From: GCA-016699895 sp964633435
GTDB taxonomy: Bacteria > Patescibacteriota > Saccharimonadia > Saccharimonadales > Saccharimonadaceae
Direction: 5' to 3'
DNA: 64,000 bases
Assembly (NCBI GenBank): GCA_964633435.1
Contig: CAZWHA010000002.1
Coordinates: forward strand, 139,173 to 203,172
In this document: positions 1-8,270 of the stretch, one piece after another
Layout: the number at the start of each line of letters is the position of its first letter
How positions within the stretch are numbered: position 1 is the stretch's first letter
The notes under the pieces: generated by a model
Databases searched by the model: none
What the model saw: only the letters and a program-made list of their open reading frames with translations
What the model was told of the DNA's origin: nothing
Made by a program: the position numbers and the translations under genes

Positions 1-3000
1 CCAATCCCTGAATATCGCTGACGAGTGCGGTCGTGCCTCCTGGTGAAAAGAGGCTGTCGGTGTCGGCTTCGTCCTTGGTGGTGATAACCGACTGTATTGC
101 AGCAGTCAAACGCTCAGTATAGCTGCTCATGTCCTTGCCGTTATTCGTCTCGGCATTGAACTTGGCAACCATATCGGCATCTGGCTGGTCGCGACCTTTG
201 GCGAAGTAGCGTAGCCTATCGAGGAGTTCCTTTGATTGTAAGTGATTGACGACGACATGTCCGTCATCGGCGATATAGACAAGATAAAACGGATGGAGGC
301 GGTTCTGTTTGTCGATATTCACGCCGTGGTTAAGGTTTTTCAGCACAAAGATGACGCCCGGCTGCGTACCCTCTGTTGCCCGTGCTACAGCATGAATACC
401 AAACGGCAAGGCATCTGCTTCGCCATACTTTTTGAGTAGTTCCTGTAGATCGAGATGGAACTCATTGAGACCAAGATCCATAATCGAGACGCCACCGCTC
501 ATTTCTTCTAGGTCGACAACTTCATTTTGAATCTTTTCGAGCTGGCTTTTTCGGTATTCAAGCTCGGCATTGTCCGCTTCATCGATTGGATTGTCATTAC
601 CAGTGGCAGTCAGGTTGACCATACGCATGCGACCCTCAACACGAGCCTTGAGGTTGATGTATTCATCGAGCGAGATGTTCGGCCAGAAGTTCGTTAGCTG
701 GATTGCATCGTTGGTCGAACCAATACGGTCAACACGACCAAAGCGTTGAATAATACGCACTGGGTTCCAGTGAATGTCGTAGTTAACGAGGTAGTCGCAG
801 TCCTGAAGGTTCTGTCCCTCCGAGATACAATCCGTTCCAAATAGGATATCAATCTCGCCTGGACTTTCATCGGTATTGTCGAACAGAACGTCTCGTCCTT
901 TTGATTTCGGCGAGAACAGCGTCAGGATAGTGTTAAACTCTGGCTTGACAAGGCGAGAGGTCGGAATCGTCATCGCAGGATTTTTCGTACCAGTAACAAC
1001 GGCGGAGTTAAGACCAAACTCATCCTTGATCTTTTGAGCCAGCTCGCCGTATAGATAATCTGCCGTATCGGCAAAGGCAGTAAAGACGAGCACCTTTTTA
1101 TTATCACCATTGATCGGGTTGTTAATTTTGCCGCGAATAATCTCAAGCAGTCGCTCTAGTTTGAGGTCGTGCTCGTTGGCAACGGGAGTGATCATAGCCA
1201 GCAGTTCATTCAAGATAGCCTTGTCTTCCTCTAGTTTCATACGCCAACTAACGAGGTCTATGTCGGCAAGGTCGATTTTAAGGTCTTTACCAACTGTCCA
1301 TTCCGCTTCTTCTGGATCTTCGTCATATTCGGTAAACGTCACGTTGGACTGGCTGACTGTCGTACTCGCACCTCGCCCTTGCTGGAAGCGGTCGATACTG
1401 TCTGTAATGCTGTCGATGAGGTCGTACATCCGCTCCGAAGTTTTACGGAAGGCGTACACGCTGCTTTCGAGGCGTTTGAGCATGTTAGTAACCATCAGTA
1501 CATTACGGCCAGTTTCACGGTTTGCCCAACTACGACCTTTGGCACTTTCAAGGTCTACGTAATTACCCAGTCTTGATGGAAATACGTGCTTCATTGGCGT
1601 GTAAACATCCATATTGAGCGAGTCGATGCGGTTAAATATCTCGTCAAACGTGACGCCCTCTATATCGGTGAGTTCTGGTCGTTCTGAAATCGGCTTGAGA
1701 CGTGTCGGGAACTTACCGACGTCAGATAGTGAGTAGTATCGCTCGATGTGCTTACGTGAGCGTGCAATCGTGACGCTGTCGAGCAACTCAAAGAAGTCGA
1801 AGTGTAGCATCCCTAGAAGTGTCGATGTCGTGCGTTCTTCTGGGGGCAGCTCGTTCCATGCCTTAAAGGCGGCACTGGCATCACGGAATATTTTCTCGAT
1901 GGGGCTATTTGTCTTGAGTGACGAGTCGAGCTGGGTCGAGTCGCCCTCGGCAGCAAGCATCAGCTGGTTGCGTAGGTCGGCGAAGCGGTTGTTGACTGGC
2001 GTTGCAGAGAGCATGAGAACTTTTGTCTTTACGCCGTCACGGATAATGCGGTTCATGAGTTTTTGGTAGCGATTTTCATATTCGTCGCCATCTTTGCGGT
2101 GAGTGCTTGATTCACCGTTACGGAAATTGTGTGATTCATCAATGACCACGAGGTCATAATTGCCCCAATTGAGGTTTTGTAAGTCGATGCCATTGCTGTC
2201 GCCACGCTCTCGGCTCATGTCTGTATGGAATAGAACGTCATAACGCAATCGATCTTCGGACAATGGGTTGTTTTTATAGTTGCCCTTGAAGGTGTTCCAG
2301 TTGTCTTTCAGCCGTTTTGGCACGAGTACGAGGACATTCTTGTTGCGAGATTCGTAGTACTTAATAACGCCGAGTGCAGAAAACGTCTTACCAAGACCAA
2401 CTGAGTCGGCGAGGATGCATCCGTTGTGTTTTTCAAGCTTTGATATGCAGCCAATCACTGCATCCTTCTGGAAGTCGTAAAGCTTACTCCATACGACAGA
2501 GTTTTTGAAGCCAGTAGCCTCATTTGGAAGAAAGTCTGCATTAAGATCCTCAAGAAACTCACTGAAGATATTGTAGAGTGCCGCAAAATAGATTAGTTCG
2601 GGCGAGTTCTCTTTGTAGGCTGCGGTAATGTTTTCAAGCACTGACTCGGTGACGTCAGCAAGACGTGTATCTTCGTTCCAAACAGCATCAAATGTCTCGA
2701 TGAAGTGGCGAGCTTGTGGTGCATATACCTTTGTCGTCGTCGAGTAGGCGTTGTGTCCACGATCTGCACCGAGGTCTGCCGTCGTGAAGTTCATGAGTGG
2801 TGTGTAGGCGGCTTGCTCATCGCCGTTCTCTACCGACATAAACGGCATCATGTGATCACCAGAGATATTTGACTTAAACTTCACCTTGCGGCGAATCCAG
2901 TCGGCACATTCTTTGGCAATAGCTTGCTGGTTTAATTCGTTGCGGAGTTTTACTTCAAAGTCTGTACCGTAGAGCGATCGTTCGGCATTGAGGCGTGGAA

Positions 3001-3235
3001 TGTAAAATTCACGAGATTCACGCTGTGCCTTCTCGCTAGTGAACACTTCGCCCGTAAAAAGGAAGTTCAGTTCTTCGACCTGCTCTAGCTCATGCTTGAG
3101 TAGCTGATACGCATAAATCGAAAAGCTTGCCGCTGCAATATCAACCTTGCTCCCCGAGCGAATAGTAGTCTTAAGGTCGTCAATGACACGGTTTGAGACG
3201 TTATCAAAGAATATCGGTATTTTATTCTGATCCAT
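1..3235 (-). CDS. SNF2/RapA-type helicase with N-terminal PLD-like domain, 3' end beyond window
   Basis: I translated 1078 uninterrupted codons from the ATG at 3235 to the left edge; the C-terminus is missing. The N-terminal 150 residues resemble the PLD-like domain of this helicase class, but I see no HxK catalytic motif. Helicase motifs follow in order: Walker A region ADSVGLGKT near residue 280, DESH near 365, SATP near 408, and the superfamily 2 motif VI QRFGRVDRIG near 833. This is the layout of SNF2/RapA ATP-dependent translocases seen in restriction, defence or repair loci. A TGC-TATAAT extended -10 at 3244-3249 lies 8 bases before the ATG with no Shine-Dalgarno site, so the transcript is probably leaderless. 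The DUF2779 gene lies upstream on the same strand. Helicase identity is firm; its biological role is inferred. Confidence 0.85.
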   Translation of the reverse strand, partial: MDQNKIPIFFDNVSNRVIDDLKTTIRSGSKVDIAAASFSIYAYQLLKHELEQVEELNFLFTGEVFTSEKAQRESREFYIPRLNAERSLYGTDFEVKLRNELNQQAIAKECADWIRRKVKFKSNISGDHMMPFMSVENGDEQAAYTPLMNFTTADLGADRGHNAYSTTTKVYAPQARHFIETFDAVWNEDTRLADVTESVLENITAAYKENSPELIYFAALYNIFSEFLEDLNADFLPNEATGFKNSVVWSKLYDFQKDAVIGCISKLEKHNGCILADSVGLGKTFSALGVIKYYESRNKNVLVLVPKRLKDNWNTFKGNYKNNPLSEDRLRYDVLFHTDMSRERGDSNGIDLQNLNWGNYDLVVIDESHNFRNGESSTHRKDGDEYENRYQKLMNRIIRDGVKTKVLMLSATPVNNRFADLRNQLMLAAEGDSTQLDSSLKTNSPIEKIFRDASAAFKAWNELPPEERTTSTLLGMLHFDFFELLDSVTIARSRKHIERYYSLSDVGKFPTRLKPISERPELTDIEGVTFDEIFNRIDSLNMDVYTPMKHVFPSRLGNYVDLESAKGRSWANRETGRNVLMVTNMLKRLESSVYAFRKTSERMYDLIDSITDSIDRFQQGRGASTTVSQSNVTFTEYDEDPEEAEWTVGKDLKIDLADIDLVSWRMKLEEDKAILNELLAMITPVANEHDLKLERLLEIIRGKINNPINGDNKKVLVFTAFADTADYLYGELAQKIKDEFGLNSAVVTGTKNPAMTIPTSRLVKPEFNTILTLFSPKSKGRDVLFDNTDESPGEIDILFGTDCISEGQNLQDCDYLVNYDIHWNPVRIIQRFGRVDRIGSTNDAIQLTNFWPNISLDEYINLKARVEGRMRMVNLTATGNDNPIDEADNAELEYRKSQLEKIQNEVVDLEEMSGGVSIMDLGLNEFHLDLQELLKKYGEADALPFGIHAVARATEGTQPGVIFVLKNLNHGVNIDKQNRLHPFYLVYIADDGHVVVNHLQSKELLDRLRYFAKGRDQPDADMVAKFNAETNNGKDMSSYTERLTAAIQSVITTKDEADTDSLFSPGGTTALVSDIQGL

Positions 3236-3353
3236 TACCTCATATTATAGCAACTTTTCAGCCTTTATATGGTAGAACGCCTCGATACTATTACTTGTCG
3301 TGATTAATCGTCGGCAAGATTACGGTCACTATTTCGTCAGCCTGCTGCTTCTT

Positions 3354-3464
3354 TTAGTCGTCTGTTACAGGTGAAACTGGAGGCTTCTTCTTTTTGTTGT
3401 CACCACTTCGTGCGAGCCATATCACGACGAAGATAATAAACCCTATAGTAATCACCGCCTCCAT
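3354..3464 (-). CDS. 36-residue single-helix membrane microprotein
   Basis: The ATG at 3464 overlaps the TGA stop of the DUF2779 gene (TGATG), which suggests translational coupling. The product has a hydrophobic stretch (roughly residues 3-17, VITIGFIIFVVIWL) and then a basic, proline-containing tail (RSGDNKKKKPP). It resembles a minimal single-pass membrane anchor. No family is recognised. The overlap and the clean amphipathic layout argue for a real gene, but a chance ORF of this size cannot be excluded. It lies between the nuclease-like gene and the helicase, so it may belong to the same unit. Confidence 0.5.
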   Translation of the reverse strand: MEAVITIGFIIFVVIWLARSGDNKKKKPPVSPVTDD

Positions 3465-4948
3465 CAGACAGTCATCTCCTTGAGCTTCTCATAAATCGCC
3501 ACCATCGCATACGTATCCAGCCCACAGTATTCACGCAGGTCAGCGAGGATCTGGTCTTTGTCGGGACGTGTGCCGTCAACGATTGCTTCACGCCATGAAC
3601 GGCTGGCGGTTGCACCTTCCTTGATGCCAAGCTCTGTATAGGATAGTTCTGGGCATAGTAATGGCAATACCTTCTTGATAGAAAACTTACCCTTGAGCCG
3701 TTTATCGAGATAGAGCCGCTGGCTGAATATATCTGCAAGGTCAACGGTACGTTCGTTCAGGTCTTCAAAGAATGGAGCGTGAGCTGGATAGAGCTTGGCG
3801 TATTCTTTATGACGAGAGCACTCAAAGGTCTTGTTCCAGACAATAATCGAGCCTGCATCGCCAATATCTCGTTGCAAGTGAGCAATAACATCCTCGGCAG
3901 GGTTGGTATTGGTATCGTGAAGATATTCAGTGTGCGTCAGTGTGCCGTCCTCAGCCATGGTATGGAGCGAGTACTGGAAGACGACCTGCTGGTACGGGAA
4001 CGTATTGTCGAACGGTGGGAAGATGTGGTTAATCGACTCGTAGTCGAGAAAGTAGGCTGGGAATTCAATATCGCCAAAGAATGATCGGATTGCCTCCTTG
4101 TCGATAATTACCTCATCGAGCTTCGTGACACGCACTTGGTCTTGCTGGTGCTTTTGGAGCTTAGTAGATTCTGGTATGTCGACGATCATGGCAACGCCAT
4201 CATCTTCAAGACCGCCGATGAGCTTATCTGTACCAGCTCCCTTGTTAGAAGCGAGGTCGTAGATACTGTACTCAGGAATATCTGGATGGAGCTTACTGAA
4301 TATCTCTCGGTAGTCGCCAGCTGCACCGAGTCCAACATACCGAAGCGAATCGCTCGGCATATCCTCAAGCTCAGCTGCTTGAGCGGCTGCTCGCATTTGC
4401 TCGGGAGCATTCAATACTTCTTTGTTTACTTTCTCGGTAACATCCGTAAACTCCACGATCTCTTCCAGCTTGATGTCTCCATGACGGATATATTCCTTGT
4501 TGGCGTGCAGCACTCGGCTGGCAGTAATTGGAAAGCCATTCCATTCAATAACAGTCTTTTGGAATGCAAGGTCGCAGATATGTTCTTTGTCTGGCGAGGT
4601 TGTTGCCTTGATTTCTGTGAGGATATAGCCATCGCCATTTTTTGTAATGGCATCGGCAATACACAGAAAACCGTCGTAGAGGAATGCTGCCTGCAAGATA
4701 GTCTCGACGTCCTGCTCTAGTAGAGCTTTGGTTTCATTTGCCCATTCCTGCATATCCGCGTAGTTGTTGCCGTCAAGACGGATCGCTTCGGGGAATATCT
4801 GCTCGGCGAGCTTCTCAAACTCACGACCCTCATCAATAATTGCCTGTGAGTTGTCGTCAGGCGTTGGTAGAAACTCTGGGTCGTGCTTGCGAAGCCAGAG
4901 CCATGCCGGGTGTTTGAGGTGGGTGATGTAGTCGGTTTTGGAGATCAT
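3464..4948 (-). CDS. DUF2779 protein, predicted PD-(D/E)XK plus RNase H-like nuclease
   Basis: This 494-residue product matches the DUF2779 pattern. The N-terminal third holds a likely PD-(D/E)XK core (ADAITKNGDGYILTEIKA near residues 103-120, with D and ExK). The central part begins an RNase H/DEDD-type exonuclease fold with PAYFLDYES near residue 300. The C-terminus has REYCGLDTYAMV, the usual last DEDD-like motif. Such proteins occur with helicases and mobile or defence loci and are thought to degrade nucleic acid; the substrate is unknown. A TATAAT box at 4959-4964 sits 10 bases before ATG 4948, so the leader is very short or absent. The stop overlaps the microprotein start, and the helicase follows, so the three genes may work together. 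Confidence 0.8.
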   Translation of the reverse strand: MISKTDYITHLKHPAWLWLRKHDPEFLPTPDDNSQAIIDEGREFEKLAEQIFPEAIRLDGNNYADMQEWANETKALLEQDVETILQAAFLYDGFLCIADAITKNGDGYILTEIKATTSPDKEHICDLAFQKTVIEWNGFPITASRVLHANKEYIRHGDIKLEEIVEFTDVTEKVNKEVLNAPEQMRAAAQAAELEDMPSDSLRYVGLGAAGDYREIFSKLHPDIPEYSIYDLASNKGAGTDKLIGGLEDDGVAMIVDIPESTKLQKHQQDQVRVTKLDEVIIDKEAIRSFFGDIEFPAYFLDYESINHIFPPFDNTFPYQQVVFQYSLHTMAEDGTLTHTEYLHDTNTNPAEDVIAHLQRDIGDAGSIIVWNKTFECSRHKEYAKLYPAHAPFFEDLNERTVDLADIFSQRLYLDKRLKGKFSIKKVLPLLCPELSYTELGIKEGATASRSWREAIVDGTRPDKDQILADLREYCGLDTYAMVAIYEKLKEMTV

Positions 4949-5054
4949 GTCTATACCTATTATAACCCGTCAGTATCACTATGTACTCCCACAACTCTAT
5001 ATCTACCTCTGTTTCCATGTACACCCATAGGCACCTGAATAAGGAGTATCTGGC

Positions 5055-5084
5055 AATAAAAAACCGCCCCAAAAGGGACGGTTT
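5055..5084 (-). terminator. Rho-independent terminator of tRNA-Leu
   Basis: On the minus strand a hairpin (AAACCGTCCC, loop TTTT, GGGGCGGTTT with one imperfect position) is followed by a run of T. It starts about 15 bases after the tRNA 3' end. Confidence 0.85.
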
Positions 5085-5099
5085 CTGCATAAGTTCATC

Positions 5100-5184
5100 T
5101 GGTACGGATGAAAGGACTTGAACCTTCACGCCCGAGGGCATTAGCTCCTAAGGCTAACGTGTCTACCAATTCCACCACATCCGC
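5100..5184 (-). tRNA. tRNA-Leu, anticodon UAG, CCA encoded
   Basis: The cloverleaf is complete. The acceptor GCGGATG pairs with CATCCGT (first pair G-U). The anticodon stem TTAGC/GCTAA encloses the loop CTTAGGA, which gives anticodon TAG. A long variable arm (class II) and a T-loop TTCAAGT follow, and the gene ends in ACCA. A TGT-TATAAT extended -10 lies about 40 bases upstream (near 5222-5230). The sequence reads CTA leucine codons. A damaged second tRNA-Leu with the same anticodon lies in opposite orientation at 5612. Confidence 0.95.
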
Positions 5185-5611
5185 AAATCATATATTTGTT
5201 GTGAGTGAACTTATTCTAGACCTTATTATAACATAAGATCTACCATGTTCTATATCTTTTTCATCTTTTCATTGTATAGCTAACTCATGGTATATATTGG
5301 CGTAGCCTGCAAGTTACTAGCATCGACTGCGAACTATACAGCATTGCTATCCATCGAGGCTGATGTCCATTTACTTGGATAGGGGTCAAAAAACGACACA
5401 ATTCCTAGCAATTTCGACTCCATAATGTACTCCCATAGGTACTCCTTTTGTAGCAAATAATGGCGAAGTTATACGAAGAAACATGTGCATTTGCAGCCCC
5501 ACATGATAGGCTAGATTTATAGGGCATTTGAGGCATTCTCAGCCCCTCTGTGGCGTTTTTAACAGGGGTAGTGGAAGAAGCCCCAGCCCAGAATATTAAA
5601 CCGACTATCTA
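5185..5611. other. Gene-free spacer between two tRNA-Leu sequences
   Basis: No convincing ORF was found on either strand. The stretch holds the tRNA-Leu promoter on the minus strand near its left end. A 20-base segment at about 5425-5444 (TGTACTCCCATAGGTACTCC) resembles one at about 5019-5038 on the far side of the tRNA. The low gene content, repeated motifs and decayed tRNA at the right border would fit the scar of an integrated element, but no integrase is visible. Confidence 0.4.
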
Positions 5612-5690
5612 GCGGGTGTAGGTATCGAGCGACATGCCTTAGGAGCATATGCCTTCGGGCGTGGAGGTTCAAGTCCTCTCGCGCGCACCA
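5612..5690 (+). pseudogene. Degenerate tRNA-Leu(UAG)-like sequence
   Basis: The 3' two-thirds are tRNA-Leu-like: anticodon loop CTTAGGA, variable arm, T-arm GGAGG-TTCAAGT-CCTCT and a CGCGCGC-ACCA end. The 5' third does not fit. The acceptor GCGGGTG has a G-G mismatch against CGCGCGC, the D-arm is several bases too short to form its stem and loop, and the anticodon stem has a C-A mismatch. Total length is 79 bases, where a class II tRNA has about 85. A terminator hairpin follows at 5708, so it may still be transcribed. It is either a decayed tRNA or an attachment-site remnant of a mobile element that carried a tRNA 3' end. Confidence 0.6.
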
Positions 5691-5707
5691 GGGCTAGAAA
5701 TTCTAAT

Positions 5708-5737
5708 AAATCACCTCTGTTACCGGGTGATTTTTTT
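5708..5737 (+). terminator. Rho-independent terminator after the tRNA-like sequence
   Basis: The stem AAATCACC / GGTGATTT is followed by T7. It lies 18 bases after the tRNA-like CCA end and just upstream of the promoter of the next gene. Confidence 0.8.
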
Positions 5738-5747
5738 ATAGTAAAAA

Positions 5748-5776
5748 TTGATTTTTTGTTCAATTTATGATATAAT
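5748..5776 (+). promoter_or_regulatory. Promoter for the first paralogue (leaderless)
   Basis: TTGATT (5748-5753), a 17-bp spacer, then TATAAT (5771-5776) preceded by TGA (extended -10). The ATG is 8 bases after the -10, so transcription should begin at or next to the start codon. Confidence 0.8.
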
Positions 5777-5784
5777 GAAAAGAT

Positions 5785-6426
5785 ATGTCTGAGTTTCCTA
5801 CTTTGATCCGCGACAGCGTTGATTTTACTGCCTACCCATGGGACTATATTGCTCGGGCGCAGGCCGATCGCAATCCCAGCAAGAGACCTGGCTCTAGAAT
5901 TGCAGGTTATCTGGCAGGTATCACACAGCAGCCGAATGATATCACTAGCTATGAAATTGCAACCAGCGTGAGCGCCGGCCATCCGACTCTCATGACACTT
6001 CACTCTAAGAAGCGTTGCGGTAATCAGCCTGCGACCATACCCCCCCCCTCGGCCGAAATTGAGTCTGTTCTAGGCTGGACTCGCGGATCTGAAGTGGTCG
6101 TTAAGGGCCATGCATCCTGGAATAATAATCAGGATATTGACCCTAAACGCATAGAGCGCACACTCAAGCTATCATCAACGGCACTGGCTGTCTCTATAGC
6201 CATGACGTACCTGCAGCCACCGAGCGACGACCAACCGACAGACGGAACATTGTGGCTGCCGCCCAGCTATCGCTATGCTGATACTATTGATTCAGTCTCA
6301 GGTGCTTGTTTCAAAAAGAGTGACCATTCGCTGCAGGTGGGCCAGACGATGTTTACACAGCTTGTTATGCCACTATCGGTTGCCGAACGGCTAACCAATC
6401 AAACCATAGTACATCTAAATCAGTAA
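5785..6426 (+). CDS. Unknown paralogue 1 of a tandem trio (213 aa), contains a C9 tract
   Basis: Not recognised. It shares with the next two genes an N-terminal aromatic motif (FTAYPWDYI, residues 14-22) and a C-terminal block: a predicted helix with basic residues (IERTLKLSSTALAVSIAM) followed by a Pro-rich turn and DGTLWLPPS. There is no signal peptide or membrane helix. A run of nine C at 6040-6048 encodes Pro-Pro-Pro near residues 86-88; slippage there would shift the frame halfway through the protein. The start is supported by the promoter 8 bases upstream; no Shine-Dalgarno site is present. The gene may be lineage-specific. Confidence 0.75.
   Translation: MSEFPTLIRDSVDFTAYPWDYIARAQADRNPSKRPGSRIAGYLAGITQQPNDITSYEIATSVSAGHPTLMTLHSKKRCGNQPATIPPPSAEIESVLGWTRGSEVVVKGHASWNNNQDIDPKRIERTLKLSSTALAVSIAMTYLQPPSDDQPTDGTLWLPPSYRYADTIDSVSGACFKKSDHSLQVGQTMFTQLVMPLSVAERLTNQTIVHLNQ
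6040..6048 (+). repeat. C9 homopolymer inside coding sequence
   Basis: Nine consecutive C encode Pro codons in the first trio gene. As read, the tract is in frame. Confidence 0.9.
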
Positions 6427-6454
6427 AAATTTTACCATGTTACATCGGTAAAAA

Positions 6455-6483
6455 TTGCTTTTTTGACTAATTTGTGATATAAT
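6455..6483 (+). promoter_or_regulatory. Promoter for the second paralogue (leaderless)
   Basis: TTGCTT (6455-6460), 17-bp spacer, TGA-TATAAT with the hexamer at 6478-6483. The ATG at 6491 is 7 bases downstream. Each of the first two trio genes therefore has its own promoter. Confidence 0.8.
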
Positions 6484-6490
6484 CATAATC

Positions 6491-7138
6491 ATGATACTGA
6501 GACCAGATACCATACCGCCGATAGACAGAGTTAACTACACTTACTATCCATGGGAATCTATCCGAACCAGCAAATACACTTCACATACTCGCTCCAGAGT
6601 GGGTGTCGACGCTGTGAGTCAGCTAGTGAGCGTAGATGAACAGAATGGGCGGTACGACATCGTCATAGGCAAAAAAACTTTTCACCACAATCTGACACGC
6701 ATACACACCGGAGCGACCGGAGAAGCGGGCGCCATGGGGCACCCTATGATTAATATTAGTGAATACCCTCTAGCTGTAGGGAAAGTTAAAGGCTCAGCTA
6801 ATCTCCTTCTCAGAGATGCCGATACCGACACCGTACGCGCCACGGCTCATGCGGTAGCATCGAAAAACTACAACGATCTCCAAATAGATCAGGTTAGGGC
6901 CAGACTAAAATCAGCCACGGCAGCAGTGTGTCTGGCGACGGCCTTTCTGACATTGGATCCACCAACAGGCAATGAACCAGCAAAAGGAACCCTCGTGCTA
7001 CCCAGCGACATAGCAGACGGTGCCGATCGCCATCACGAGATATTTTTTGGAGTAACCCAGAGCGACCATCGGCTGTTAACAGCCGAATTCGGAATGCGCC
7101 TGACAGATGCGGCACGCTTGGTTCGCAGACAGGATTAG
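6491..7138 (+). CDS. Unknown paralogue 2 of the trio (215 aa)
   Basis: Not recognised. The N-terminus has YTYYPWESI (residues 16-24), matching its neighbours. The C-terminal block (VRARLKSATAAVCLATAFLTLDPP followed by GTLVLPSD, read in two pieces) aligns with the same region of the flanking paralogues. It is soluble, with no signal peptide or helix that would span a membrane. It is transcribed from its own leaderless promoter, and the third paralogue starts 7 bases after its stop. The middle third is poorly conserved between the three, which suggests a common scaffold with divergent specificity. Confidence 0.75.
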   Translation: MILRPDTIPPIDRVNYTYYPWESIRTSKYTSHTRSRVGVDAVSQLVSVDEQNGRYDIVIGKKTFHHNLTRIHTGATGEAGAMGHPMINISEYPLAVGKVKGSANLLLRDADTDTVRATAHAVASKNYNDLQIDQVRARLKSATAAVCLATAFLTLDPPTGNEPAKGTLVLPSDIADGADRHHEIFFGVTQSDHRLLTAEFGMRLTDAARLVRRQD

Positions 7139-7145
7139 AATAGAA

Positions 7146-7805
7146 ATGCTCGGTCGCAGTCAACAGCCCGCCAACCAAGCTAATTATACGTATTATCCTT
7201 TGATCTATCTAGCCAAGAAGCAACCCTATGGCTACCGTTATGATTACAATGAACGAGGTATTGCAGGCTACGTAGAACAAGTGGATGTTAAACCACAGGC
7301 AGCCCCCACCCAGAGAAGTTATCACATAATCACAGGAGAGGAAACTTCTCACGATGTACTACGTAGGGTTCGTAATGGCAATAAACCTTATTCCCGTCGC
7401 ATCAGTATCGACGCCTCAAAGCCTCGGACGATGGCGGGGATTGAAGGCTGGACTGATAGTGACCAAGGTAGGGAAAGAGTAGTTCGTGCCTTTGGCGAGA
7501 CCGAGATACCTAAAACAACCACTGATGGTGGAGTTCAAACTGTTATTGACAACCTCAAATTATCCGTTTTAGCCCTAGGTCTAACCATGGCACAGCTAGA
7601 CTTGGCAAGGCCGTCAATAGCCACACCCAGGCCGATGCGTGGCCAATTGATACTACCAACTGATACAGATGACGTTAACCATTACTTTACTACTGAGATC
7701 AAGAGTCCCCCATATAACCCCGATAGACTAATGATAGTGGCCTGCCTGGGATCGTTGCCTATCGCCATGGCTAAATGGCTCGTCAGTATCAATAGAGAAA
7801 ACTAG
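7146..7805 (+). CDS. Unknown paralogue 3 of the trio (about 219 aa)
   Basis: Not recognised. I place the start at ATG 7146 rather than the in-frame ATG at 7107. With 7146 the motif NYTYYPLIY falls at residues 12-20, as in the second paralogue, and the gene does not overlap its neighbour. The C-terminal block (VIDNLKLSVLALGLTMAQLDL then GQLILPTD, in two pieces) matches the family. There is no promoter in the 7-base gap, so it is co-transcribed with paralogue 2. A terminator follows at 7818, shared with the convergent ribosomal operon. Confidence 0.75.
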   Translation: MLGRSQQPANQANYTYYPLIYLAKKQPYGYRYDYNERGIAGYVEQVDVKPQAAPTQRSYHIITGEETSHDVLRRVRNGNKPYSRRISIDASKPRTMAGIEGWTDSDQGRERVVRAFGETEIPKTTTDGGVQTVIDNLKLSVLALGLTMAQLDLARPSIATPRPMRGQLILPTDTDDVNHYFTTEIKSPPYNPDRLMIVACLGSLPIAMAKWLVSINREN

Positions 7806-7817
7806 CAACCAATAAAC

Positions 7818-7850
7818 GAAAAACTCCGCCTGGATAAAGCGGAGTTTTTA
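7818..7850. terminator. Bidirectional terminator between the trio and rpsI
   Basis: The stem AAACTCCGC / GCGGAGTTT is flanked by A-rich and T-rich runs, so it can end transcription from both convergent operons. Confidence 0.85.
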
Positions 7851-7871
7851 GAGCGGTCAGTGCTCGGATGG

Positions 7872-8270
7872 TTAGCGTTTACTAAACTGCTCGCGGCGAC
7901 GAGCGCCTTTGAGACCGTACTTCTTGCGCTCGACAGTACGACTGTCGCGGCGCAGATAACCAGCTTTGCTGAGCGTGCTTTTCAACTCGTCATTGATCGA
8001 GGCAAGGGCTTTGCTAATCGCCAGCTTGGCAGAATCAACTTGACCAGAGCTACCACCACCTTTGATCAGCAATGTGACATCAAAGTCGTTCTGCTTGCTG
8101 ACTAGTGCCAGTGGATCAGTCAGTTCGGCCAGTAGCGACTGATTATTGTCAAAGTACGCCGCGGCTTCCTGATTATTGATCGTGATCTTGCCTTTGCCGG
8201 CATATAGTCGAGCAGTGGCAGTAGCAGCCTTGCGGCGGCCAAGTCCGTAAAAGTAAGCTTTGTCAGCCAT
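7872..8270 (-). CDS. rpsI: Ribosomal protein uS9
   Basis: 132 residues, the usual size. The N-terminal YGLGRRKAATATARL is the S9 signature, and the protein ends GARRREQFSKR, the basic tail that reaches the decoding site on the 30S subunit. The ATG overlaps the rplM stop by one base (TAATG), so translation is probably coupled. It is the last gene of the infA-to-rpsI operon. Confidence 0.97.
   Translation of the reverse strand: MADKAYFYGLGRRKAATATARLYAGKGKITINNQEAAAYFDNNQSLLAELTDPLALVSKQNDFDVTLLIKGGGSSGQVDSAKLAISKALASINDELKSTLSKAGYLRRDSRTVERKKYGLKGARRREQFSKR

Noticed and set aside
1110..1562. 150-codon plus-strand ORF
   Set aside because: Antisense to the helicase C-terminal half; Ser/Arg-rich as expected for a reverse frame.
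4136..4720. 194-codon plus-strand ORF
   Set aside because: Antisense to the DUF2779 gene, without promoter, ribosome site or recognisable composition.
5605..6003. Minus-strand ORF of 132 codons across the tRNA-like region
   Set aside because: Its C-terminus (RARGLEPPRPKAYAPKACRSIPTPAR region) is the antisense translation of the tRNA-Leu-like sequence, a common false ORF, and it overlaps a clear promoter and gene.
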